Origin: Planctomycetia bacterium
Lineage (GTDB): Bacteria; Planctomycetota; Planctomycetia; Pirellulales; Thermoguttaceae
Direction of reading: 5' to 3'
Assembly (NCBI GenBank): GCA_030527015.1
Contig: JAUNBR010000006.1
Coordinates: 21,452 to 76,180 of the forward strand
DNA length: 54,729 nt
Position 1 is the first letter of the stretch. Every line of letters begins with the position of its first letter. The notes beneath the pieces were generated by a model. The model was not told where the DNA came from, did not search any database, and saw only the letters and a program-made list of their open reading frames with translations. Shown here in pieces: positions 9,079 to 15,928 of the stretch. A program made the translations under genes and the position numbers.

Positions 9079-9214
9079 TAGTACTGATTCCACTTTAAAT
9101 TTCCGTTTTCTAAAGCTCTGAAAGCAGGCATTTTCAGCCCAGTCTGCTGCGGGCAGCGAAGCAAAATGCCGACCTGTCGGCGACAGGGGGAAAGGAAATC
9201 ATACATCGGGTCTA
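9079..9214 (+). repeat. MITE copy, extended variant (~136 bp)
   Basis: Left end TACTGATTCCACTTTAAATT, central region enlarged by CAGTCTGCTGCGGGCAGCG and by ACCTGTCGGCGACAGG, right end CATCGGGTCTA. It ends 6 bp from the rhomboid stop codon. Confidence 0.75.
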
Positions 9215-9220
9215 AAAATA

Positions 9221-10000
9221 TTAAAGTGTATTTTCTTTTAACTGGCGTCTGGGTGTAAAAAACATAATAAGCCACATTCCTGCGACGAAACCGCCCACAT
9301 GTGCCCACCAGGCCACCGCTGGCGTGTAATCTGCTGCCGGAGAAACGAATAAACCCGATATAACCTGCCCGATGAACCACAGCGTTAATAAAATAAGTGC
9401 TGGTAACTCTATATCTGTGAAATAAATGATAATAAACACCAGTGTTTGAACTCGGACATACGGATAAAGTACGGCGAAAGCTCCCAGGATGGCCGCGACT
9501 GCCCCGCTGGCCCCGATGACCGGCTGTGTGCTGCCCGACATTACGCTCCAGTGTGCGGCCGCCGCCAAAACACCACCTCCAAGATAAAAAATCAGGAACA
9601 CCGAATGCCCCAGGCAATTTTCGATATAACGTCCAAAAAGCCATAAAAACCAGAGATTTCCTATTAAATGAAGCCAGGTTCCATGCAGAAAGGAGTAAGA
9701 AACCCAAGACAAAATAATCGTTTTGGGTTCATACGGTAAAGAAACCTTAAATGATGCATTCAAAAAATTCCCCTGCCCGTCCGTCAGCTGTTTTGAAACC
9801 GGAATAACCACCGGTTCATGTGAAAGAAGCTGTGACGCCCGACACGGCATAAAACCATACTCGAAAACGATCACCTGTCGAGAAGTCGGTGGTAATGCCT
9901 GGAAATGGACAAAAATGAGAAGATTTAGGAAAACCAGACCCCATGTAATAAAGGGAAATTGCGTGAGCCGAAGACCTGTAATGGAAAAAGGAAGAAACAT
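9221..10000 (-). CDS. Rhomboid-family intramembrane serine protease
   Basis: 259 aa integral membrane protein with six or seven hydrophobic segments, starting with TWGLVFLNLLIFVHF. The catalytic serine is in VIGASGAVAAILGAF (GASG, the GxSx motif) and the catalytic histidine in WAHVGGFVAGM. The conserved HGTWLHLIGNLWFLWLFG gives the family's HxxxN-type segment before the active-site helix. Rhomboids cut single-pass membrane proteins inside the bilayer; the substrate cannot be told here. Located 138 bp downstream of fabZ on the same strand. No good Shine-Dalgarno before ATG 10000. Confidence 0.9.
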   Translation of the reverse strand: MFLPFSITGLRLTQFPFITWGLVFLNLLIFVHFQALPPTSRQVIVFEYGFMPCRASQLLSHEPVVIPVSKQLTDGQGNFLNASFKVSLPYEPKTIILSWVSYSFLHGTWLHLIGNLWFLWLFGRYIENCLGHSVFLIFYLGGGVLAAAAHWSVMSGSTQPVIGASGAVAAILGAFAVLYPYVRVQTLVFIIIYFTDIELPALILLTLWFIGQVISGLFVSPAADYTPAVAWWAHVGGFVAGMWLIMFFTPRRQLKENTL

Positions 10001-10138
10001 AATGCATCACCACACGCGAATTTTAACCTGTTACCGATTTCTCTTTTTAAAGAACTGCGTATGGACAAATTTTATTTCCATACTATTAAAATTTTTATGA
10101 AAAATCAAAACACAGGAAAAATCAAAAACAAAAAAAGG

Positions 10139-10624
10139 TTATATCGGCAGCAGGACACCTTTAATCGTTCCATCCGCGACGACATTTTCGTCCACCACCG
10201 CCTCAAAATCCAGCACCAAAATGGCATTTTTGCGGTATTTCGTGACCTTATCAACAATAAACAGCCGCTGGCCAGGGTAAACTGGCTCACGAAACTTTAC
10301 ATTATCCAGGCCGCCAAAACCGATAAGACCATGTTCCAATAAACCTAATTTTTTCGCAGCGTAACTGGCCACCTGCGCCGCCGCTTCACAGATCATGACT
10401 CCCGGCATCAGCGGTTTTCCAGGCATATGCCCTCGGCACCAAAACGCCTCCGGTGAAACATCCTGGTAACCCACAAAAATCTGCTCCTCCATATTCGCAT
10501 AAATAATCGCAGATAACTGCTCCATTTCAAAACGCTGAGGATTAATACGCCTGATTTCTTCGATATCCGCCACGATATGATTCTTATTTAGACATGATAA
10601 ATCAATTAAAGAACACTTTTTCAT
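10139..10624 (-). CDS. fabZ: 3-hydroxyacyl-ACP dehydratase, FabZ-type hotdog protein
   Basis: 161 aa, slightly longer than the ~145 of typical FabZ. It dehydrates beta-hydroxyacyl-ACP in fatty acid elongation. The active-site motif is CRGHMPGKPLMPGVMICEAA, with the catalytic His in GHMPG and the catalytic Glu in ICEAAAQ. The C-terminal half continues the hotdog fold (FGGLDNVKFREPVYPGQRL). A GGAAG precedes ATG 10624. It shares strand with the rhomboid gene downstream and may be co-transcribed. A MITE ends up close to its start on the upstream side (10642-10758). Planctomycetes often carry several FabZ-like paralogues, so the pathway role is likely but not certain. Confidence 0.85.
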   Translation of the reverse strand: MKKCSLIDLSCLNKNHIVADIEEIRRINPQRFEMEQLSAIIYANMEEQIFVGYQDVSPEAFWCRGHMPGKPLMPGVMICEAAAQVASYAAKKLGLLEHGLIGFGGLDNVKFREPVYPGQRLFIVDKVTKYRKNAILVLDFEAVVDENVVADGTIKGVLLPI

Positions 10625-10641
10625 GATGAGACTCTTCCTTT

Positions 10642-10758
10642 TATACCAATTTTACTTTTAATCTCCGTTTTCTGCGGCCACAAAAATAGGCACTCCATAC
10701 ATCACAAAATGCCATCTGTCGGTAAACAAAAAAAGTGAAATTCATCACGCCGGGCACA
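10642..10758 (+). repeat. MITE copy, degenerate
   Basis: Left end TATACCAATTTTACTTTTAA, recognisable middle (CTGCGGCCACAAAAATAGGC) and right part GAAATTCATCACGCCGGGCA. It sits between fabZ and the terminator of the next gene. Confidence 0.6.
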
Positions 10759-10767
10759 AAAATAACC

Positions 10768-10818
10768 GAAAAAAAAAGAAACCTTCCTTCAGCACGGTTA
10801 CTGACCTGGGTTTCTTCT
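10768..10818 (-). terminator. Terminator of the small basic gene
   Basis: Read on the minus strand: AAGAAACC, a loop region that can itself fold, GGTTTCTT, then a run of T. It lies just behind the stop of the 10842-10940 gene and supports that gene as a real transcription unit. Confidence 0.6.
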
Positions 10819-10841
10819 TCAAAAAACATAAAATAATAAAA

Positions 10842-10940
10842 TCAGGTCTTTACCAGTCTTCGTTTCGCACGACGCGCCTGGGCATTCGCTGGCCGTTTTC
10901 CATGATTCGATTTTTTCACTACATGCTGGGGTTTTGACAT
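10842..10940 (-). CDS. Tiny, highly basic protein (32 aa)
   Basis: An ATG pair at 10943/10940 is preceded by a near-perfect AAGGAGG; the second ATG has the better spacing (6 nt) and is used here. The product starts MSKPQHVVKKSNHGKRPANA and ends QARRAKRRLVKT, with about 12 Lys/Arg in 32 residues and no acidic residue. A hairpin terminator follows. Composition suggests RNA or ribosome binding, like the smallest ribosomal proteins, but that is inference. It is too short for most gene finders. It is transcribed away from the BASS gene's downstream side, as a single-gene unit. Confidence 0.65.
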   Translation of the reverse strand: MSKPQHVVKKSNHGKRPANAQARRAKRRLVKT

Positions 10941-11172
10941 CATTATCCTCCTTAATTAAAAATAGTTCATATTTTAAAAAAATACGTATTATTTATATAA
11001 AACGTAATTATAATTCACATCCGCGATTCTTCAAGGAGGGGTACTGCGCACTCAAAAAAGGCATATTTTCCCTTAATTTCTGAATTTTTTGATTTTAATC
11101 TCCATTTTATGTTCCGTCATTCGGTTTTTCGGCACACAATCTGTTTTTTTATATATCCAGTACAAAAAATTT

Positions 11173-11276
11173 TATATTAGTTCCAATTTAAAATTTCGTT
11201 TTGTGCGGCTCTGACTGCAGGCATTTTCGCGAAGCTAAATGCCGAAGAAGCGAAATTTTATAGTGTATCGGGAATA
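11173..11276 (+). repeat. MITE copy (~104 bp)
   Basis: Left end TATATTAGTTCCAATTTAAA, hairpin, right end GTATCGGGAATA. It belongs to the same left-end subtype (TTCCAATTTAAAATTTCG) as 14684 and 54667. The gap 10944-11172 shows another decayed fragment at about 11090-11120 and nothing else. Confidence 0.8.
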
Positions 11277-11354
11277 AAAACAGCTCCAGAAAATACTTTC
11301 CTCATATTCTGCTCCCAAAAATTATTTTACCGTCATTCTCAGCGTACAGAACAT

Positions 11355-12347
11355 TTAACGGATTTCCTCTGCCCTTTCATCCTGTGTCTTTTTAAGTCGG
11401 AACAGCTGAGCCAGTACGATTCCTGTAAACATACATCCGAAAGTATACATCGCGCAGACGATCGCCGCTTGTGGAGTGCTGGCGAAATAAGTCGTGGCCA
11501 GATAAGTTCCAAGACCCGCATTTTGCATTCCGACTTCCAGCGTCAGTGCACGCCGCATTCTATCATCCAGGCCAACAAAAAATCCGCCGAACCATCCCGC
11601 CAGGTAACCGCCGATATTTAAGCATATAAGTGCCGCCGCCACGATTCCCGGTGTGCTGCCGATACATCCGTGATTCTTCGCTGAAACAGAGGCAATAATC
11701 CATATAATAACAATATTCGCCACAATTTCCCCAACTTGCTCCGCCGTAATCCGCCACCACTTCAGTAATCTTGAAAGTGTAAAACCGATAATCACTGGGC
11801 AGACGACCGTTAAAAGTAAATCACAGGATATTTTTGACACATCTATTTTTACTGTCGTGGACAAAAAAAATGCCAGCAGCAGGGGAACCATCAGCGGAGA
11901 AAGGAACGTCGAACTGGTGGTTAATCCGACAGAATAACTAACATTACCTTTAGAAATCATCGTCAGCATATTAGACGCCATGGCACCGGGAACGCACCCA
12001 ACAAGCATTATTCCAATAAACCATGGACCTTCCAGATGAAATGCCCTTCCCATAAGATAAGCTAAAAGCGGCATGGAAATAAACTGAACCGCCGTTCCAC
12101 TTAATATCCGCGGCCACCGACGTATTACCATTTTTACCTCTTCCACCGGAAGCAGACTGCCGATCGCCAGCATGGTAACCGCGATCATGATCTGCATGGC
12201 CCAGCCGGGCACATTAAATGGGCAAAAATAACTCGGAATCATTCCTCGACTGGCCACCTGTATTTCAGGCCAATAATATGCCAGCATACAGATTAATGTA
12301 AGCCAGATTAATAAATATCCAGACAATATTTTTTTAAACATATCCAT
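11355..12347 (-). CDS. BASS-family transporter (bile acid:sodium symporter-like)
   Basis: 330 aa with nine or ten predicted membrane helices. Family stretches include MLAIGSLLPVEEVKMVIRR, GIMLVGCVPGAMASNMLTM (the helix-break region that binds sodium in this fold) and VGMQNAGLGTYLATTYF. BASS proteins import organic acids such as bile acids, pyruvate or pantoate with sodium; the substrate cannot be read from sequence. MDMFKKIL at 12347 starts a short cytoplasmic segment before helix 1, and there is no clear Shine-Dalgarno. A MITE begins only 7 bp upstream of the start codon, so the promoter lies in or beyond it. Confidence 0.88.
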   Translation of the reverse strand: MDMFKKILSGYLLIWLTLICMLAYYWPEIQVASRGMIPSYFCPFNVPGWAMQIMIAVTMLAIGSLLPVEEVKMVIRRWPRILSGTAVQFISMPLLAYLMGRAFHLEGPWFIGIMLVGCVPGAMASNMLTMISKGNVSYSVGLTTSSTFLSPLMVPLLLAFFLSTTVKIDVSKISCDLLLTVVCPVIIGFTLSRLLKWWRITAEQVGEIVANIVIIWIIASVSAKNHGCIGSTPGIVAAALICLNIGGYLAGWFGGFFVGLDDRMRRALTLEVGMQNAGLGTYLATTYFASTPQAAIVCAMYTFGCMFTGIVLAQLFRLKKTQDERAEEIR

Positions 12348-12353
12348 TTATTT

Positions 12354-12458
12354 TATACCCGATACACTATAAAATCTCCGCTTCCCCGGCATTTTGCTTC
12401 GCTAAAAATGTCTGCTTTCAGAGCCGCAAAAAAACTGAAATTTAAAGTGGAACCAGTA
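12354..12458 (-). repeat. MITE copy (~105 bp), directly before the BASS start
   Basis: Minus orientation: begins TATACCCGATACACTATAAA and ends GTGGAACCAGTAGT. It separates the transporter from its upstream DNA. Confidence 0.85.
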
Positions 12459-12545
12459 GTCCATTCTTTTGAGGAATGCATCTGAACCATAAATTTTATC
12501 AGAGGCTTATGGGGCACAAAATTTTGCGCTAAAAATTCCTCGTTT

Positions 12546-12664
12546 TATACCTGGTTCCACTTTAAACTTCCATTTTCCGCGGCTCTAAAAGCCCAATATT
12601 TTTAACTCCGTCTGTCGCTGGCAGGAAAGCAAAATGCCAGAAAATAAAAAATTTATCGCATATA
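12546..12664 (+). repeat. MITE copy, extended variant (~119 bp)
   Basis: Left end TATACCTGGTTCCACTTTAA, extra stem CTGTCGCTGGCAG, right end TTTATCGCATATA. Confidence 0.75.
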
Positions 12665-12744
12665 CAAAACAAAAAAAACATGCACATAAAGACCGCCGCC
12701 AAATATTCACACAAAAACAGGACCTCCCTTTTTACACAGACTTT

Positions 12745-12815
12745 TATCCCAGCTGCACTATAAAATCTCCGCTTCCCCGGCATTTTACTTCGCTGAAAAT
12801 GCCCGCGCCGGTGGG
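12745..12815 (-). repeat. Truncated MITE
   Basis: Minus orientation, TTATCCCAGCTGCACTATAA through the hairpin, then lost at about 12807; the left terminal repeat is missing. Confidence 0.65.
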
Positions 12816-12843
12816 CGGACATTACAAATCAATTTCTTTTCAT

Positions 12844-13004
12844 TATAATTAAAACGAAAGAAAAGTCCGACTCATTTCCTGAATTTTTCTCAAAAAAAAG
12901 AATATCTCCAGAAATAAGCAGAGGAAAGAATACGATTTTGCATGAAAAAGCATCTCCGTGCATGTGAAAAAGATCTTGATTTCTGCCGACACCTTATGTA
13001 TACT
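12844..13004 (+). repeat. 160-bp direct repeat, copy 1 (left of IS630)
   Basis: Nearly identical to 14161-14320; I count four differences (three substitutions, one missing base). It starts TATAATTAAAACGAAAG and ends TTATGTATACT, the last bases being the IS left end. Both copies encode the same start, MKKHLRACEKDLDFCRH, but I do not think it is a gene. Confidence 0.85.
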
Positions 13005-13353
13005 CATGCCATTTTAAAATTCAGTTTTTGTCTGCGACAAGATGAAACTTTTCATTTATCAGCGTGCGCAGCTCTGCATGATAACGCTTTCGGCGGCAGA
13101 AAAAGATTTTGCATTCTTGCATGAATTTTGAAAATTCAGGAATATAACGATTGTAGAGCACTTTTTTCTTGAAAAATCGCCACAAGCGTTCGATCGGATT
13201 TAAGTTCGGCGAGTAAGTTGGTAAAAAATGCAGACGAATTTTCGTGTGGGATAAAAATTCGCGCAAAAGTGCGGCGCGATAATATCGAGCGTTGTCGACA
13301 AAAACGTGAATGACGGTTTTCGGATCGTGCCGCGGATGGCAGTCGTCGCCGAA

Positions 13354-13454
13354 TATGGTTTCACATTACATTTTCATTTTATGCGACACTGAACGCAGGC
13401 ATTTTTAGCGAAAGCAAAATGCCGGAAAAGTGAAATTTTACAGTGCATCGGATA
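13354..13454 (+). repeat. MITE copy inside the IS630 transposase (C-terminal site)
   Basis: Left end TATGGTTTCACATTACATTT, right end GTGCATCGGATA. Removing it with one TA joins PNEVF to LFGDDCHP in a single frame. Confidence 0.85.
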
Positions 13455-13629
13455 AAAAAACTTCATTTGGACCCGCGTTTTTCCGGAGTTTTCGGTACTG
13501 CGCGACGAATTCTTTTTGCTTTTCGGGATCCGCTTTGCCCGGCACATGCTTCGGTTTTTTGTAGACGAATCCGAGGCGATTCAAAAAACTGCACATTCCG
13601 GATCGTGTAAAAAAAACGTGATACATTTT

Positions 13630-13734
13630 TATATCCGATGCATAATGAATCCCGCTTCCTCGGCATTTTTGCTTCGCTGAAAATGCCTGCGTTCAGAGCC
13701 GCACGAAATGGAAATTTAAAGTGGAATCCGTATA
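13630..13734 (-). repeat. MITE copy inside the IS630 transposase (N-terminal site)
   Basis: TATA at 13630-13633 and at 13731-13734. Deleting 13632-13734 (103 bp, one TA kept) joins EIQRHVL to KMYHVFFTRSG in frame, as expected of an intact transposase. Confidence 0.9.
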
Positions 13735-14160
13735 AAACATGCCGCTGGATTTCAGCCACTTTTTGACAGAGATTTTCATCCAGCCACTTCCCGAGCTCCA
13801 CCTTCTGAGCGTCGGTAAGTTTGGCCACACGACCTCGCAAAAGACGCTGTTTGAGCGCGTCGATTCCGCCGGATTTCCATTTTTGAAAGTAGGCGCGTAC
13901 CGTGCTTCGTCCATCATTCGGACTTCCGCCACGTCGCCGACCGACCACACACTTCCGAAAAGAAAACCCGCGCTTTTAACCTGTCTGCCGCCGACTTTTC
14001 GCGAGTTTTTTTGTGCTCACGGCGCAAGTTTTCCAAAATTTCTTGCGATAATTTGTAATTTCCCATTTTTCCCACTTGACAACGTATCCAATCTTGTGAT
14101 AATTATTCTATCGTGCAAATTTTAACAAAACTTTTGCGAAATTTTAAAATGGAATGAGTA

Positions 14161-14320
14161 TATAATCAAAACGAAAGAAAAGTCGACTCATTTCCTGAAT
14201 TTTTCTCAAAAAAAAGAATATTTCCAGAAATAAGCAGAGGAAAGAATACGATTTTGCATGAAAAAGCATCTCCGTGCATGTGAAAAAGATCTTGATTTCT
14301 GCCGACACATTATGTATACT
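14161..14320 (+). repeat. 160-bp direct repeat, copy 2 (right of IS630)
   Basis: Partner of 12844-13004. It ends in TTATGTATACT and is followed by unique sequence leading into the small membrane protein gene, so this copy is likely in its original place. Confidence 0.85.
14292..14320 (+). promoter_or_regulatory. Candidate sigma-70-type promoter
   Basis: TTGATT (14292-14297), 17 bp, TATACT (14315-14320). It points at the small membrane protein gene. In the other repeat copy the same TATACT is formed by the IS630 left end. Confidence 0.4.
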
Positions 14321-14378
14321 GATAATATGAAAGATCTTACTGGATTCTTTGCGTCATTTTTCTCAAAAGGGATTTCTC

Positions 14379-14666
14379 ATGATTATTTTAATTCATCGAC
14401 TATTTTTTTACATTTCGGTTTACTCTTTTTTCGGCGTTCTTCCGAGTCTTGCTTATGGATGGTGGAATAGTGACTACTCCGGTTTTCGTTTATTATTGAC
14501 GACGGGAATCGTCGCCTTTATCATCACGCTAATTATTGGCATCGTGTTTCCTCAAATACCTACTCCCAACGCACAGGAAACGAAGATCATGAGTACATTA
14601 TTCGTCTCTATACTTATCCTGTGGTTATTTTGCATATTTGTCGCATCCTTGATTTACGGCGTATAA
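14379..14666 (+). CDS. Small membrane protein (95 aa), unknown, possibly a truncated transporter
   Basis: ATG 14379 with AAAAGGG upstream is preferred over a TTG at 14349. Three hydrophobic segments are visible: LFFYISVYSFFGVLPSLAY, LLTTGIVAFIITLIIGIVF and FVSILILWLFCIFVASLIYG, joined by short polar loops (QIPTPNAQETKI). The spacing recalls the N-terminus of larger transporters such as TrkH, but I cannot support that. It ends 18 bp before a MITE, and may be a remnant cut short during rearrangement around the IS630. Confidence 0.5.
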   Translation: MIILIHRLFFYISVYSFFGVLPSLAYGWWNSDYSGFRLLLTTGIVAFIITLIIGIVFPQIPTPNAQETKIMSTLFVSILILWLFCIFVASLIYGV

Positions 14667-14683
14667 TCTCTCACGGCGCGTCA

Positions 14684-14789
14684 TATACTGGTTCCAATTT
14701 AAAATTTCGTTTTGTGCGGCTTTAAAAGCAGGCTTTTTCAGCGAAGCAAAAAAGCCGGGGAAGCGGAATTTTATAATGTATCGGGTATA
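14684..14789 (+). repeat. MITE copy (~106 bp)
   Basis: TATACTGGTTCCAATTTAAA to GTATCGGGTATA with the full hairpin; same left-end subtype as 11173 and 54667. Confidence 0.9.
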
Positions 14790-14934
14790 AATCTTTTTCT
14801 TTTACAAAAATCGCGGCCAGCATGGAACAAAATCTGACTCAAGAAGAATTCGCAAAAGGACTCGGAAAAAACTTAAAGTGACCTTTCAGTAACGTTTTTG
14901 TACAGATCTTTACGCTCTTTTAACCCATTTTCCG

Positions 14935-15020
14935 CAACTTTCCCGAAATTTTCAGAGAAGCAAAAATACCTGTGTTCAGAGTCACATAAAACGGAAATTT
15001 TAAAAGAAAATCAGAGTATA
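14935..15020 (-). repeat. Partial, degenerate MITE
   Basis: Minus orientation, outer part lost; the remaining end reads ACGGAAATTTTAAAAGAAAA then TCAGAGTATA. Nothing else is recognised between 14790 and 15206. Confidence 0.6.
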
Positions 15021-15206
15021 AATAAACAAGAAATAAAAAAATGAAGGTAAGTTTCTTAAATTTTACCTTCACTTTTTTGAATCCGCCATCTTGGCCACCC
15101 AGATTTCCACCCTCTATCTTTATAATATATACCGAGAGGAGCCAATTCCCGTAAAAACAGGAGTATAGGCTAATATTTACCACAGAAAATTCATGTGGCG
15201 CAAAAG

Positions 15207-15279
15207 TAGCGGCGGAGGGACACGAACCCCCGACCCGCGGATTATGACCCCGCTGCTCTACCAACTGAGCTACACCGCC
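15207..15279 (-). tRNA. tRNA-Met (anticodon CAT)
   Basis: 73 nt on the minus strand starting GGCGGTGTAGCTCAGTTGG, with the D stem GCTC/GAGC, anticodon stem GCGGG/TCCGC around loop GTCATAA, and T stem GGGGG/CCCTC around TTCGTGT. The acceptor stem closes with CGCCGCT and discriminator A; position 1-72 is a G-U pair. CCA is not encoded. The GGCGGTG acceptor fits the elongator tRNA-Met. A CAT tRNA-Ile cannot be fully excluded by eye, but an initiator is unlikely because the three G-C pairs of the anticodon stem are not in the initiator pattern. Confidence 0.92.
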
Positions 15280-15494
15280 ATTATTCTTCATATTATCTCG
15301 AAGAACACACTTAATTATATCATATCTTTCTGTTTTTGCAAGAGGGGGAGAAAAAAATCTTTAGTAATGTCATTTTAATATTTTTATGCCATCATTAGAA
15401 AATGCATTTTTTTCATTCCGGGATGTACTCGTGTTTCTGTATGGCGTTTTTTGAAAATAGACTGGGTTTTCTTGCCTGGAAACCCAATTAATCC

Positions 15495-15522
15495 TTGACA
15501 TTTTGGGGTATTTTGATAAAAT
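15495..15522 (+). promoter_or_regulatory. Candidate sigma-70-type promoter
   Basis: TTGACA (15495-15500), 16 bp, TAAAAT (15517-15522). The next gene in this direction is the methyltransferase/MTHFR fusion at 15929, with MITE debris in between. Confidence 0.4.
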
Positions 15523-15603
15523 AAAAGTTTATTGAAATTTTGTATATGCTGATTTTCGATTATTTTCAGTTTTCCATAAGTCTCTGGCAGACATTTTGCC
15601 TAT

Positions 15604-15893
15604 TTATACTGATTACCTATTTATCTGTTTATTTTTAATTTCCGTTTTGTGTGGTTCTGAAAACCGAGATATTTTATGTACGATGAAATACCACTCCGAC
15701 ATTTTGCTTCCCTGCCAGCAGCAGGCTGGACTAAAAATGCCTTTTCAGAGCCGCATAAGAATGAAATTTAAAGGAAAACGAGTATAGAAAAAAACTGGCC
15801 CGTCTGCCAGCGAACAGAGGACGAGGAAATATTTATAGTGTATCAGGTATAAAATGCCGAAAAAATGAAAATTAGTGGTGTATAGGGTATAAA
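15604..15893. repeat. Composite of MITE fragments before the methyltransferase/MTHFR gene
   Basis: Contains a plus left half (15604-15660, TTTCCGTTTTGTGTGGTTCT), a minus copy missing one end (15690-15786, ends GAAAACGAGTATA), and two solo right ends (15826-15853 ending TATCAGGTATA; 15858-15893 ending TATAGGGTATA). The last ends about 36 bp before the gene start. Confidence 0.7.
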
Positions 15894-15928
15894 AATTAGT
15901 AAAGTTTATTTTAGAGAAGGATTTAGTC

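Larger units (their letters stand above)
13021..14066 (-). pseudogene. IS630 transposase pseudogene (two MITE insertions, frameshifts, internal deletion)
   Basis: Reads from ATG 14066 (MGNYKLSQEILENLRREHKK). An HTH region follows in pieces in different frames (WSVGDVAEVRMMDEA, then STVRAYFQKWKSGGIDALKQ). The winged-helix part is FTRSGMCSFLNRLGFVYKKP, and the DDE domain has FGDDCHPRHDP, VIHVFVDNARYYRA and FLPTYSPNLNPIERLW. MITE copies interrupt it at 13630-13734 and 13354-13454. About 60 residues between the first and second catalytic Asp regions appear lost. At least two frameshifts lie in the HTH part. It cannot make an active transposase, but an intact relative elsewhere in the genome could act on its ends. 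Confidence 0.88.
12999..14162 (-). mobile_element. Degenerate IS630-family insertion sequence
   Basis: The ends are inverted repeats: TATACTCATGCCATTTTAAA at 12999 and, on the other strand from 14162, TATACTCATTCCATTTTAAA. TA is present at both borders, as expected for IS630/Tc1-mariner elements, which duplicate TA. Inside is one transposase pseudogene on the minus strand, broken by two MITE copies, an internal deletion and frameshifts. The element sits exactly between two 160-bp direct repeats. Confidence 0.85.

Noticed and set aside
12942..13124. Frames beginning MKKHLRACEKDLDFCRH at 12942 and 14258 as paired genes
   Set aside because: They share only the part inside the 160-bp direct repeat and then diverge into IS or unrelated sequence; no ribosome site.
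14822..14881. 19-codon frame MEQNLTQEEFAKGLGKNLK
   Set aside because: Reads like protein but has no ribosome site, no family and no extension; kept only as a possible remnant.
15207..15279. tRNA-Met as integration site of an island
   Set aside because: No repeat of its 3' end and no integrase nearby; the BREX island is 22 kb away.
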